From: Clostridium rhizosphaerae
Lineage (GTDB): Bacteria > Bacillota > Clostridia > Clostridiales > Clostridiaceae
Length of the DNA stretch: 64,000 nucleotides
Reading direction: 5' to 3'
Assembly: GCF_016765585.1 (NCBI RefSeq)
Contig: NZ_JAESWC010000018.1
Location: forward strand, 124,001-188,000
Under the pieces are notes generated by a model. That model did not search any database, was not told the origin of the DNA, and saw nothing but the letters and a program-made list of their open reading frames with translations. The position numbers were made by a program, and so were the translations under genes. Positions within the stretch are counted from its first letter, which is position 1. Every line of letters starts with the position of its first letter. This document shows positions 25,490 through 34,115 of this stretch, one piece after another.

Positions 25490-25984
25490 CTATTGCTTCA
25501 TAGCAATTTCTACATCTTTTATTTTTGTTGCGCCTAAAACTATGTTTTTAATTTCCTTTGTCTGCTTGTCAGTTAGCTTGTCTTTAGTCTTAACATATAC
25601 AGTTACTTTTTCCTCCATTATCTGGCAGAATGAATCTTCATAACCCTTTCCCTTTAATGCATTTTCAATTTTTTGTTCATTTTCATTGTTTGTAGTCAAA
25701 CTCTTAAGCTGAGCTGTCATCTTGTCTTTTGCTTCTTTCGAGGATGTTGGGTCATTGATTATAGTTTGATATGTAGGCAGCATTGTTGCTCTATTGTTGT
25801 CGCGGTTTAATCTGCTTTCAGTAAAGAAATCACCTTTGCTCTTATCTCCTGCCTGTGCATTAGTTTTTGTTGATATTTCAGAACTATCCACATATAAAGG
25901 ACTGTTCACTCTTGCAGCTAACACACCTGCACATACAATAAGTACTAGTAAAGTGGCAATAATAAAGGCTTGTTTCTTATTCAT
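25490..25984 (-). CDS. spoIIIAH: Stage III sporulation protein AH
   Basis: SpoIIIAH crosses the mother-cell membrane and pairs with forespore SpoIIQ (or its clostridial replacement) to form the feeding channel. The 164-residue protein has one membrane segment (KQAFIIATLLVLIVCAGVLA) and an extracellular YscJ/FliF-like domain with NRATMLPTYQTIINDPTSSK and the closing ATKIKDVEIAMK. It ends the spoIIIA operon. Confidence 0.93.
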   Translation of the reverse strand: MNKKQAFIIATLLVLIVCAGVLAARVNSPLYVDSSEISTKTNAQAGDKSKGDFFTESRLNRDNNRATMLPTYQTIINDPTSSKEAKDKMTAQLKSLTTNNENEQKIENALKGKGYEDSFCQIMEEKVTVYVKTKDKLTDKQTKEIKNIVLGATKIKDVEIAMKQ

Positions 25985-26042
25985 TTTGGTATTCCCCCTA
26001 ACAATCTTTTTAATGAATTATATGATTCTTTTTAGTAATATA

Positions 26043-26681
26043 TTACTTCTTCATTGGATAAACACTAACTTTATCTGGGCGTATATTATATAACCTGGTT
26101 ACTGCTTGTGTTATTTTGAGTTCAACTACTCTTTCCTTTGCTCCTTCAGCTACTACGCAAACGCCAACTATCTTTGGTTTATTGGTTTTAACTATAAGAG
26201 GTTGATTTTTATCTCCTTCATTTGTGAGTACTATAGTGCTGCCATCATTCTTTTGAGTAGTCTCTCTTGTTCCTCCGTTATTGTCCTGCTCTTTTGTATT
26301 GCTTGTTGAATTATTGATGTTGACAGCTGGTACTTGTTCTTCACTACCATCAATAGTAAGCATTACTTTTACTCTGCCTACGCCGTCAATATCTTCTAAA
26401 ACAGCTTTTAGCTTATTCTCCTCGGTAGTTTCATAATCACTTACACTAAAGCCTTCCCTTGGCTGTGGAGAATTTGCCTGTGAATTTATTTTAACTGCAC
26501 TTGTACTTTTGAAAAAATCATTTCCAAGTATCACTAGAACGCTTATTAAAACTAGACTTAAACATATAATTAAAAAATTAGGCAGTTTGTTGTTTTTCTT
26601 TTTTTCAATTTTATCTTCCTCACTGGTAAACAATTTTTTAATTCTATTAACAATCTCGTCCAAAATTTTATTAATATCCAT
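26043..26681 (-). CDS. spoIIIAG: Stage III sporulation protein AG
   Basis: SpoIIIAG forms a large ring in the intermembrane space as part of the SpoIIIA-SpoIIQ channel. The 212-residue protein has one membrane segment (LPNFLIICLSLVLISVLVIL) and the family stretch LKAVLEDIDGVGRVKVMLTI followed by GVCVVAEGAKERVVELKITQ. The start is ATG 26681 with AAGGAGG nine bases upstream; an upstream in-frame start would run into the inserted repeat. The gap to spoIIIAF is widened by that insert. Confidence 0.92.
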   Translation of the reverse strand: MDINKILDEIVNRIKKLFTSEEDKIEKKKNNKLPNFLIICLSLVLISVLVILGNDFFKSTSAVKINSQANSPQPREGFSVSDYETTEENKLKAVLEDIDGVGRVKVMLTIDGSEEQVPAVNINNSTSNTKEQDNNGGTRETTQKNDGSTIVLTNEGDKNQPLIVKTNKPKIVGVCVVAEGAKERVVELKITQAVTRLYNIRPDKVSVYPMKK

Positions 26682-26687
26682 AGTTCT

Positions 26688-26784
26688 CCTCCTTATATTC
26701 GGAAGCACTGAGTAATTTAATATTCTCACTCCGCTCGAAAATTACTCGTAAAAGGTCATTTAGACCTTTTACCTCCTTATATTC
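26688..26784. repeat. 71-bp hairpin insert with 13-bp direct repeats
   Basis: CCTCCTTATATTC occurs at 26688-26700 and again at 26772-26784. The 71 bases between hold two hairpins: GAGTAATTT/AAATTACTC (26710-26718, 26739-26747) and AAAAGGTC/GACCTTTT (26750-26757, 26763-26770). The direct repeat includes the ribosome binding site of spoIIIAG, so this is duplicated. It lies between spoIIIAF and spoIIIAG and looks like a small insertion with target duplication. Confidence 0.65.
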
Positions 26785-26798
26785 CTTATGTAATAATT

Positions 26799-27395
26799 TT
26801 AATTCTTATACACCTCTATAGAGCTTTCAGATATTTTCAATTCTTTACTTAAGTAACTTTTCATTAGCCGGCTTCTTTCATCATTTATTGATGGGTTGGA
26901 ACTTGCAGCTGCTCCTTTGGAGCCAATATCAATTTTCTTGACCGACTCAATAGTTCCATCTTTAATACCAACCTTAACGTTTTTCACATATACGCTGTCG
27001 CTGCTTTTATCATAATCAACTGCGGCATCTACTTTATAGTTGTTCCTCGGAAATTCTTCTTTAAGCTTTTCCTTGCATAAATTTTCAACATTTTCTTTAA
27101 AAACACTGACAGTCTTATTCATCCCCTCCTGTTTGTACTTTTCAACATCATTTTCATATTTCTTCTCATCCATATACTCATAAGCCTTATTTGTATATGC
27201 TGCCAAATCAAAATTTTTATCAAATAACTTTATAATCGGATTAATTAACACCGTGATTAGTATTAGCCCTAGAACAAACTTTGCGTACTTTTTTAAGTTA
27301 TTATTTGGCAAAATCATTTCTACTGCTGTTATAAATATTACTGCAGTACATATTTCTATAATCCAATTTCTTAATCCATCAATCATATACTTCAT
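26799..27395 (-). CDS. spoIIIAF: Stage III sporulation protein AF
   Basis: A 198-residue membrane protein with two N-terminal membrane segments (WIIEICTAVIFITAVEMILP and FVLGLILITVLINPIIKLF) and an extracellular domain, ending in the ELKISESSIEVYKN typical of the family. I place the start at ATG 27395, overlapping the spoIIIAE stop (TGATG) behind GGAGG. It is part of the SpoIIIA channel complex. Confidence 0.9.
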   Translation of the reverse strand: MKYMIDGLRNWIIEICTAVIFITAVEMILPNNNLKKYAKFVLGLILITVLINPIIKLFDKNFDLAAYTNKAYEYMDEKKYENDVEKYKQEGMNKTVSVFKENVENLCKEKLKEEFPRNNYKVDAAVDYDKSSDSVYVKNVKVGIKDGTIESVKKIDIGSKGAAASSNPSINDERSRLMKSYLSKELKISESSIEVYKN

Positions 27396-28543
27396 CACCC
27401 TCCTATGGCCATTTTTCCTGCCGAGGCAATAATTGATATCATAATAAAATACATAATTGACACGCTTATTACACAGGACATAACTAAAGTCAAGGAGTTT
27501 CCAACAGATGTTATGCAGTTAACAATTTTACTGTCACTGATTGGTTCAATCAAAGCTGCAGTAAGCTTAAAAACAAAAGACATTATAAGAAGCTTTATAA
27601 TAGGAAAAAGCACAACCAGAAGTATTATTAAAAGTCCTAGTCCGCTTAAAGCGTTTTTAAGCAGAAGTGAATATCCTGCCACTGTAGCTATAGCATCAGA
27701 CAAAGCCTTTCCAACTATAGGAATAAAATTATCTACAGCGTATTTTACAGTTTTAACAGTTACTTGATCTATGGTTTTTGAGGTTATTCCTCTAATTGTA
27801 ATAATTCCTATAAATATTGTCATGATAATTCCCTGCGTCCATATGGCAGCCTGGTTTAAAAGCTTAGTCAATTTATCTATCTTAAATTCAGTGGATATAT
27901 TGTTGACAAATTGAAGCACAAAACTCATAAAAATAATAGGAATAATAAGATTTACATATATCTTTACGTTAATATTAATTGCTGCAATGATAATAGGATC
28001 CATTACTGTAGCTTCCACGAAGCCTCCAACACTGGCTAAAAGCATTAAAAGTACCGGTACCAGTGCAGCCATAAAGTCTCCCGTCTTATTAATTGTGCTC
28101 TTAGCAACTTCTACAGCATCATAGAAACTTTTAGAAAGTATTATTATTATCAAAGCATAGCAGGCAAAATATGCAATATTTGATATGTCATCCCTGCTGA
28201 AAGCCTTTTGAAGATTATTTAAAAGAGCACATATTATAGCAATTATTATGAGCATAGACATTGATTTTATTACTGCTATAACTTCCTTTAGAGAATAAGC
28301 GGTTACAGCTTTAATAAGCTTACTGGCTGAAACCTTGCCATCTCCAGTTTTAATAAACTGTTTCACGTACTCTTTAGCATCTAAATCCTTCAGTATTTCC
28401 GATTGAGTTTTCATATTAACAATATAATCATAAAGATGTTCTATCTGAGTACTTTGCTGCTGGCTTTCATTTGCTCCTTCAAAAGCTTGTACATTAAAAG
28501 GTAATAGAAATATAATCATAATCGTTATTATTATTTTTTTCAT
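27395..28543 (-). CDS. spoIIIAE: Stage III sporulation protein AE
   Basis: The 382-residue polytopic membrane protein has a cleavable signal-like N-terminus (IIITIMIIFLLPFNVQA), an extracytoplasmic loop, and about seven membrane segments with conserved DFMAALVPVLLMLLASVGGF and VDNFIPIVGKALSDAIATVA. It is thought to form the membrane pore of the SpoIIIA complex. It overlaps spoIIIAF by a few bases. Confidence 0.93.
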   Translation of the reverse strand: MKKIIITIMIIFLLPFNVQAFEGANESQQQSTQIEHLYDYIVNMKTQSEILKDLDAKEYVKQFIKTGDGKVSASKLIKAVTAYSLKEVIAVIKSMSMLIIIAIICALLNNLQKAFSRDDISNIAYFACYALIIIILSKSFYDAVEVAKSTINKTGDFMAALVPVLLMLLASVGGFVEATVMDPIIIAAININVKIYVNLIIPIIFMSFVLQFVNNISTEFKIDKLTKLLNQAAIWTQGIIMTIFIGIITIRGITSKTIDQVTVKTVKYAVDNFIPIVGKALSDAIATVAGYSLLLKNALSGLGLLIILLVVLFPIIKLLIMSFVFKLTAALIEPISDSKIVNCITSVGNSLTLVMSCVISVSIMYFIMISIIASAGKMAIGG

Positions 28544-28552
28544 AATTTACCT

Positions 28553-28936
28553 CTACATTATCTTTAGAATAGATTGAAGTACCGCCATTAATATGGGTAT
28601 GGAAAGAACCAAAATAAGAATCTTTCCTGCAAACTCTACTTTGGAAGCTATGTTTCCTTCACCTGCATCTCTGCAGATTTCACTGCAGAAGGAGGCTAGA
28701 TAAGCTATACCAAGTATTTTAAATACAGTGTTTAAATAAACAAAATCTATATTGGCTTTTATGGCAAGCTGCTGCAGCAGCTGCAGTATTGCAGTAATTT
28801 TGCTTATCATGAACAGAAATATTAATATTCCAACAACTGTACTAACCTGTACAGCTAAAGTATCATTACTTTTTCTAAGTATAATAACTATTGCTAAAGC
28901 TATGAATGCAAAGGCTACTATCTTAACAATTTCCAT
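28553..28936 (-). CDS. spoIIIAD: Stage III sporulation protein AD
   Basis: A 127-residue membrane protein with three to four hydrophobic segments (VAFAFIALAIVIILR, TVVGILIFLFMISKITAILQ and a C-terminal ILVLSIPILMAVLQSI) and the conserved FKILGIAYLASFCSEICRDA. It is a membrane component of the SpoIIIA channel, ten bases after spoIIIAC. Confidence 0.92.
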   Translation of the reverse strand: MEIVKIVAFAFIALAIVIILRKSNDTLAVQVSTVVGILIFLFMISKITAILQLLQQLAIKANIDFVYLNTVFKILGIAYLASFCSEICRDAGEGNIASKVEFAGKILILVLSIPILMAVLQSILKIM

Positions 28937-28945
28937 AATAACCTC

Positions 28946-29143
28946 CTAAATTGTAAACATAGTTCTTACACTGCTGAATAACTGACTAATAAGCCTTATT
29001 ACCATAGTTAAAATTATTACTATACCAGTTATATTAGCTATCATCGCAATTTCATCTTTACCTGAGGCCTTTAACACCTTTTCCAATATCATTAGCAAAA
29101 TGCCAAAAGCACCTATTTTAAAAAGCAAGCTTATATCCAACAT
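28946..29143 (-). CDS. spoIIIAC: Stage III sporulation protein AC
   Basis: A 65-residue protein with two membrane segments (ISLLFKIGAFGILLMILEKV and IANITGIVIILTMVIRLISQ), normal for the family. ATG 29143 is eight bases after GGAGG; a GTG three codons earlier is too close to it. It acts with SpoIIIAD in the channel membrane part. Confidence 0.9.
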   Translation of the reverse strand: MLDISLLFKIGAFGILLMILEKVLKASGKDEIAMIANITGIVIILTMVIRLISQLFSSVRTMFTI

Positions 29144-29155
29144 CTTGTCCACCTC

Positions 29156-29674
29156 CTATATCAAAACAATAACAAGCATAGCCCCTATAGTAAAACCTAG
29201 ATATCTATACATCTTTACATTTTTGCTCATACTTATTTCAGCTATACTTATTCTTTTTTTTAAGTTATTGCGCACTAAAGAAAACATTCTTTTATGCCCA
29301 TCTATATCAGAATCTCCCAGAGTCTTAGATAAATCTAATATTACATTAATATCATCCTCATCTAGATTCAGTTCAAATTTCTTATCTTTAATGCTTTTTT
29401 CAAAAGCATCATATACGCTTTCTGCTTCACCTTCATAAAGCAGTTTAGAAACTTTGCTAAAAACCTTATTTATAGGATTTTCACTTTTTTCTGCTATGTT
29501 ATTAAATGCTTCCGGAAGATGAGTATGAGTATACTCTATTTCATCTTGAAGCTGATTAATAGCTCTCTCAAATTCATTAAGCTGCTTCACTCTCTTTTTA
29601 AATTTTTCAGAATACATAAAACCAGCGATAGTTGAAGCTGCTACGATTATCAAACATCCCATTTCTTTAATCAT
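29156..29674 (-). CDS. spoIIIAB: Stage III sporulation protein AB
   Basis: A 172-residue protein with membrane segments at both ends (MGCLIIVAASTIAGFMYS and YRYLGFTIGAMLVIVLI) and a helical domain with LNEFERAINQLQDEIEYTHT. It resembles GspF-like secretion components. ATG 29674 follows GGAGG and overlaps the end of spoIIIAA by eight bases. Confidence 0.92.
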   Translation of the reverse strand: MIKEMGCLIIVAASTIAGFMYSEKFKKRVKQLNEFERAINQLQDEIEYTHTHLPEAFNNIAEKSENPINKVFSKVSKLLYEGEAESVYDAFEKSIKDKKFELNLDEDDINVILDLSKTLGDSDIDGHKRMFSLVRNNLKKRISIAEISMSKNVKMYRYLGFTIGAMLVIVLI

Positions 29675-30596
29675 CTTGTTTCCTCCATAGTTTGTCCATT
29701 TTCTCAAAATCGTATATAAATTCAACTGTACCTACACCGTTTTTATCGCTTAGTACAATAGCTCTTTGAAAAACATGATTATCTATAACATCTTTAAAAA
29801 CTTTTCTGTTATATAGATCCTCAATACCATATCCATGAATAGTAGTTATAAGTTTTATACCTGAACTCAGTGCCATTAATATGCTTTCAATGTCCTTATA
29901 AGTTCCTATTTCATCACAGATGATGATTTCAGGAGCCATACTTCTTATAGCCATCATTATTCCTTCTGCCTTAGGACAATTATCCAACACATCCGTTCTA
30001 ACTCCTACATTCATTTGAGGCACTGCATTGTAGCATCCGCTTATTTCACTTCTTTCATCAATAATGCATACTTTTCTGCCTCTTAAGTTAATAGCCTTAA
30101 TACCATCAGATAAGTTTCTTGCAATATCTCTAATAAGAGTTGTCTTTCCGCATCTTGGCGGAGAAATAATAATAGTATTTAAAGCCTGATTATTATCTAA
30201 AATAAATGGAATTACTTTATTAGAACAGCCTTCTATTTCCTTGCATACTCTTATATTTACAGATCCTAAACTTTTAATAGTTTTAATTTTTCCGTCTTCA
30301 ACCACACAACTGCCGCACATTCCAACTCTATGTCCGCCCTTAATTGTGAGGTATCCCTGCTTTATTTCTTCTTCATAAGCATAGATAGAGTAATTGCTTA
30401 TATGCTGAAGAATAAGCTTTATATCCTGAAGAGTTGCAATGTAGTCTGTTATTATTTCTTCGTTTCCTATCTGTATAATAAGAGGCTTATTAACTTTCAG
30501 CCTAATCTCCTGCATTTCCTCTAGTCCCTTTAGATTAGCAAATATTTTTTTAATATGTATTGGAAGTACTTCTAATACATCTTTAGTATCTTTCAT
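29667..30596 (-). CDS. spoIIIAA: Stage III sporulation protein AA, ATPase
   Basis: SpoIIIAA is the cytoplasmic ATPase of the SpoIIIA channel, related to secretion-type AAA+ ATPases. The 309-residue protein has the N-terminal part with GGHRVGMCGSCVVEDGKIKT, Walker A PPRCGKTTLIRDIAR, and Walker B-like EIIICDEIGTYKDIESILMA. ATG 30596 has GGGAGG ahead. It is the first gene of the eight-gene operon, which is under sigma-E in B. subtilis; I could not find a convincing sigma-E box here. Confidence 0.94.
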   Translation of the reverse strand: MKDTKDVLEVLPIHIKKIFANLKGLEEMQEIRLKVNKPLIIQIGNEEIITDYIATLQDIKLILQHISNYSIYAYEEEIKQGYLTIKGGHRVGMCGSCVVEDGKIKTIKSLGSVNIRVCKEIEGCSNKVIPFILDNNQALNTIIISPPRCGKTTLIRDIARNLSDGIKAINLRGRKVCIIDERSEISGCYNAVPQMNVGVRTDVLDNCPKAEGIMMAIRSMAPEIIICDEIGTYKDIESILMALSSGIKLITTIHGYGIEDLYNRKVFKDVIDNHVFQRAIVLSDKNGVGTVEFIYDFEKMDKLWRKQDD

Positions 30597-30673
30597 TTTT
30601 TATCCTCCCCTCTTATATAATTCCTATTTGAATTTTTATAAAAATATTCCTTTTAAATAAAAATTTAAAAAAT

Positions 30674-30715
30674 AAAAAAAAGACATATAGAGATAAAACT
30701 CTACATGTCTTTTTT
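30674..30715 (-). terminator. Terminator after the CD1247-type gene
   Basis: AAAAAAGACATGTAGAG pairs with CTCTATATGTCTTTTTT on the minus strand, followed by TTATTTTTTA. It separates this gene from the spoIIIA operon. Confidence 0.88.
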
Positions 30716-30718
30716 CTA

Positions 30719-31117
30719 TTAGTCTTCGCAACAGTCTTCTAATGGAATTTCCTTATGACAATTAGGACAGGTTATTTGTTCATTGCAATTACATATATTA
30801 GTGTCAATATATACTGTTTCATCGCAATGAGGGCAATTAATACTTATGTAGTTGTCATAATCGTCATCCTCAAAACAGTCATCACATTCATCATCTTCAT
30901 ATAAATCTTCTTCAACAGCACTTAAATCCTCATCTATTGAATCTATGTATTCCTCAAGTTCATCCTGACTATCCTCTAAAATTTCAATTTTGTCAGCCAT
31001 GGCCTCCAATATCTTAGCCATCTCAGAAATTATTCTACCTTCCTTGCTGGTTTTGTCAATTTCCATGCCGTCAATTAATCCGTTTAAATAAGAAACTTTT
31101 GATAATAAAGAATCCAT
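30719..31117 (-). CDS. CD1247-type protein with a zinc ribbon
   Basis: The 132-residue protein starts with the clostridial CD1247 N-terminal domain (VSYLNGLIDGMEIDKTSKEG, then RIISEMAKIL), has a very acidic helical middle (SQDELEEYIDSIDEDLSAVE) and ends in a zinc ribbon with CPHC, a CNC and CPNC. It is often found between efp and spoIIIAA. Its function is unknown; the ribbon suggests metal binding or an RNA/protein contact. Confidence 0.8.
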   Translation of the reverse strand: MDSLLSKVSYLNGLIDGMEIDKTSKEGRIISEMAKILEAMADKIEILEDSQDELEEYIDSIDEDLSAVEEDLYEDDECDDCFEDDDYDNYISINCPHCDETVYIDTNICNCNEQITCPNCHKEIPLEDCCED

Positions 31118-31148
31118 ATAATCACATCCTCAAAAAATTAATAAATAA

Positions 31149-31176
31149 GCAGTATAAAACACAAATTTTATACTGC
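31149..31176 (-). terminator. Hairpin after efp
   Basis: GCAGTATAAAA and TTTTATACTGC form a perfect 11-bp stem with a six-base loop, followed on the minus strand by TTATTTATTAATTTTTT. It lies 34 bases after the efp stop. Confidence 0.65.
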
Positions 31177-31209
31177 AATTCTATTTAGCACTCTAATAAA
31201 TATTATTGA

Positions 31210-31767
31210 CTAAACTCTCTCCATATATTCACCAGTTCTAGTGTCAATTCTTATTACTTCACCTTCATTAACAAATAAAGGTACCATTACTGTAGCTCCA
31301 GTTTCAACTGTAGCAGGTTTTCCAGTGTTTGTAGCAGTATTTCCTTTTGCTCCTGGCTCAGTATATGTTATAAGAAGTTCAACAAAATTAGGAGCTTCTA
31401 CTGAAAAAGCATCACCTTTATAAAACTTAATTACAGCAAACATATTTTCCTTTAAAAACTTTATAGCTTCCTCAACCTTTTCATGATTTAGAGGAATCTG
31501 ATCAAAGGTTTCAGGATCCATAAAGTAATAAAGTTCGCCATCGGAATAAAGATATTGCATTTCTTTTCTTTCAATAACTGCTTCTTGAAGTTTATCAGTT
31601 GGATTGAAAGTTCTATCTGTTACTCCTCCTTGAATAACATTTCTTAATTTTGTTCTAACAAAAGCTGCTCCTTTACCTGGTTTAACATGTAAAAAATCAA
31701 CTACTGTGAAAACTTGTCCATCTAATTCAAAAGTGGTTCCTTTTCTTAAATCTCCTGCTGATATCAT
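31210..31767 (-). CDS. efp: Translation elongation factor P
   Basis: EF-P enters the ribosome E site and relieves stalling at polyproline. The 185-residue protein begins [20 protein letters not shown] and has the loop [16 protein letters not shown], in which the tip residue is Lys, and the C-terminal [20 protein letters not shown]. The start is ATG 31767 with GGAGGG upstream. No modification enzyme (epmA/B or ymfI) is seen nearby. Confidence 0.96.
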   Translation of the reverse strand: MISAGDLRKGTTFELDGQVFTVVDFLHVKPGKGAAFVRTKLRNVIQGGVTDRTFNPTDKLQEAVIERKEMQYLYSDGELYYFMDPETFDQIPLNHEKVEEAIKFLKENMFAVIKFYKGDAFSVEAPNFVELLITYTEPGAKGNTATNTGKPATVETGATVMVPLFVNEGEVIRIDTRTGEYMERV

Positions 31768-32044
31768 TAAATATCCCTCCACAAACTATTAATTCATTTA
31801 TATTATAACCCTTTCAGGTAAATTAATACCAAACACTTCGCCATACAATTTATTTATAAGTATACCTAATCTGAACTTTACTTAATTTCATTTTTTTAAC
31901 TTAATCTTTGTATTATGTACGAAGTTTAATACTTCAAATTTTTACACTGACCAATGATATTTTATCAAAACTTATGCTTATTTGCAAACATTATTATTTA
32001 TTTCTTATATTCTTCCATAATTTGAATTTGTGCCCTCTTAACTG

Positions 32045-32470
32045 CTACTTATTCTTTTTAAAAAGTGTAGTAAAGCTAATATTTTTGTATTTTTCCTTAT
32101 CTTTATTGATTTTTATATTTTCTATTCCTAAAAAGCATTTTTCTTTCTTAATCTCTTCAATATATCCATACATAGAACTTAAATTATCAGTTTCTTTAAA
32201 GCCTAATTCTATTTCAACTAAATTTTTGTCCCCAGAAGAAACTGATATATTTGAAATATTTACGTCCTTATTTTGTAAAACTAAATTTAGTATCTCGCTA
32301 TATCCATATTTTTTAATATCATTACTAACCAGCTGATTTCCATTTTTTCTTATAATGTTTTTGTTTCTTATATTTTTCATGAGTGAAAGATTCAAACTCG
32401 ATAATACTGCGGCAGTAAGTAAAAAAACAATTATAAATGTCCTATAAGTTCTTATACTATCTTTCACCAT
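32045..32470 (-). CDS. PilO-like type IV pilus assembly protein
   Basis: A 141-residue protein with one N-terminal membrane segment (TFIIVFLLTAAVLSSLNLSL) and a short helical plus beta domain (NLVEIELGFKETDNLSSMYG). Sequence alone is too diverged to name, but its size, topology and position right after a PilN-like gene fit PilO, which with PilN forms the inner-membrane alignment complex. It is the last gene of the pilus operon; the ATG is next to the PilN-like stop. Confidence 0.55.
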   Translation of the reverse strand: MVKDSIRTYRTFIIVFLLTAAVLSSLNLSLMKNIRNKNIIRKNGNQLVSNDIKKYGYSEILNLVLQNKDVNISNISVSSGDKNLVEIELGFKETDNLSSMYGYIEEIKKEKCFLGIENIKINKDKEKYKNISFTTLFKKNK

Positions 32471-32928
32471 TATTTCACCTCTAAAATCAGCTGGAATTTA
32501 AGCTTATCAAAAGAATTATTAGGCGGCGTCAGTTTTATAATAACATATTTGTCACTATTCTCTATATCCTTTATGATGTTGTAATAGCTGTTAATATTCT
32601 CTGCAGTAAATTCCATAGATATTTGATTATTGTTGATGATACAGTTATCATAATCGATACGATTATTTATATTTTTCAAAAAACTGTCAAAAGCTAAAAA
32701 GGTCTCGTTTTTCTTTAAAGAAACTTCACTTTCCTTTTGAGTCCTATTTAAACTGTTTACTACAGTTAAATTATCAGTGCTATTATTTTGATTGCGAAGA
32801 TAAACAAATACTATAAATTGAATTAGACATATTAACCAAAGGAAAATAAAAATATATTTATAAAGCTTTAAGTGTTTTAAATTTTTCTTATTTTTAATAC
32901 TATCCGGTAAAAAGTTAAGGTTTTGCAA
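32470..32928 (-). CDS. PilN-like type IV pilus assembly protein
   Basis: A 152-residue protein beginning MQNLNFLPDSIKNKKNLKHL, where NFLP corresponds to the N-terminal motif by which PilN binds PilM. A membrane segment (YIFIFLWLICLIQFIVFVYL) and a coiled-coil/ferredoxin-like periplasmic domain follow. It lies between the PilM-like and PilO-like genes, the usual order. Confidence 0.65.
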   Translation of the reverse strand: MQNLNFLPDSIKNKKNLKHLKLYKYIFIFLWLICLIQFIVFVYLRNQNNSTDNLTVVNSLNRTQKESEVSLKKNETFLAFDSFLKNINNRIDYDNCIINNNQISMEFTAENINSYYNIIKDIENSDKYVIIKLTPPNNSFDKLKFQLILEVK

Positions 32929-32935
32929 AAATTCA

Positions 32936-33676
32936 TCACCTATTTTCTTTTATAAAGTTTAAAAAATTCTTATAATCTATATTTCCTAGATCAACACATG
33001 CGTAATTTTCTATATTATTAGGAATAGTTTCTCTTGTACTAAAATTAGCAAGATAAATTACCTTTATTTCAACTTCATCACAAATATTACTGCTTTCAAT
33101 AAAACTTAACAATATAGTTTCTAAGCTGTCTATAGTTTGGAAATCTTTATATATATAATTATGTCTTATAATATTATCAATACAATATAATAAATATAAG
33201 CTATGGTGATAAATGAAAGTAAATATATAGTTTTTATCTTTAAAACGCTTTTTAAAGTAATTTAAGAAGCATAATTGTATTAAATATACCCCTTGTATTT
33301 TAACATTGTTTGAAGCTCCTTCATTTATATAGCTTATTTTCCTGCTGTCCACTATAAAAACCGCAGTATCAATACTAGTTTTATGTTTGTTTAATATAAC
33401 ATAATTGAAAACAACATTATCGGAGATATTGTAATAATAAAGGAGTTCATCTTTTATCAATGTGAGCAAATTTTTGCTAGAAACGGCTGGCAAAGAGATA
33501 AGCTTTATATTTACTAATTCTCCTTCTAAAATAATCTTTAATTTTCTGTTTCTTATATCAACTAAAAACTCCTTGCTGGAACTTAAATTATAATTATTAG
33601 ATAGAATTTTATTACCAATGAATTGGTGGCTTAATAAACTATAGTCTCCCATTTCAATTATTGCTTTTTTTGACAT
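32936..33676 (-). CDS. Diverged PilM-like protein
   Basis: A 246-residue soluble protein. No clear actin-fold nucleotide motif is visible, but the N-terminal stretch (FLVDIRNRKLKIILEGELVN) and the tail (YACVDLGNIDYKNFLNF) have the beta-strand pattern of such proteins, and its place before PilN fits PilM, which binds PilN on the cytosolic side. It is much shorter than typical PilM (about 350 residues). ATG 33676 follows a GTG that could also be used. The assignment rests mainly on position. Confidence 0.45.
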   Translation of the reverse strand: MSKKAIIEMGDYSLLSHQFIGNKILSNNYNLSSSKEFLVDIRNRKLKIILEGELVNIKLISLPAVSSKNLLTLIKDELLYYYNISDNVVFNYVILNKHKTSIDTAVFIVDSRKISYINEGASNNVKIQGVYLIQLCFLNYFKKRFKDKNYIFTFIYHHSLYLLYCIDNIIRHNYIYKDFQTIDSLETILLSFIESSNICDEVEIKVIYLANFSTRETIPNNIENYACVDLGNIDYKNFLNFIKENR

Positions 33677-33680
33677 CACA

Positions 33681-34115
33681 TCATTCTACCTTCCCCTCTG
33701 AATATAAAGTATCCAAGTATATTAGCTTAAGTTTTCCATCAGAAGTATTATAACTATATCTATCTATCCTGATATAGTTTGTTTCATAATAGGTTGTAAA
33801 TTCTATGTTATCTGCTATAGAGTTATATTTTATTTTTGCTTTATTATCTTCACTTTTATTTGAAAAACTGCTTCTATTTAAATAGCTTTTTATTTCCTCC
33901 CGCTCTAGCTTATTAATATTTTTTAAAATCTGTTCATTAAGTTCTGTAAATAAGTACTCTTTATATTTATCATAATCTTGTTCCTTTAAAACATAATTTT
34001 TATAGCTGTTAACATTTTTGCTTATTTTTACTTGTAGGGTAAATATGTAAACAGCAATAATTAAGCAAAAGGAGGTTATTAAAAGAGTATATACCAATAC
34101 AAATCCCTTTTTCAT
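33681..34115 (-). CDS. PilX/ComGG-like pilus component
   Basis: A 144-residue protein that starts MKKGFVLVYTLLITSFCLII, resembling a prepilin leader (KKG then a hydrophobic helix) but without the Glu at +5. This is like the minor pilin group PilX/GspK or ComGG. The start is ATG 34113-34115, overlapping the stop of the previous gene (ATGA) with AGGA nearby. It lies among prepilin genes and is probably a minor pilin. Confidence 0.6.
   Translation of the reverse strand: MKKGFVLVYTLLITSFCLIIAVYIFTLQVKISKNVNSYKNYVLKEQDYDKYKEYLFTELNEQILKNINKLEREEIKSYLNRSSFSNKSEDNKAKIKYNSIADNIEFTTYYETNYIRIDRYSYNTSDGKLKLIYLDTLYSEGKVE

Noticed and set aside
29100-29438. 112-residue plus-strand frame antisense to spoIIIAB/AC
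   Set aside because: Antisense shadow of well supported spoIIIA genes, with no start signal.
30597-30673. Possible sigma-E promoter of spoIIIAA
   Set aside because: A GAATATT is present but no acceptable -10 follows at 13-15 bases, so I did not list it.
31908-32336. 142-residue plus-strand frame
   Set aside because: It overlaps the PilO-like gene in antisense, is Leu/Phe/Ser-rich as expected for an antisense shadow, and has no ribosome site.
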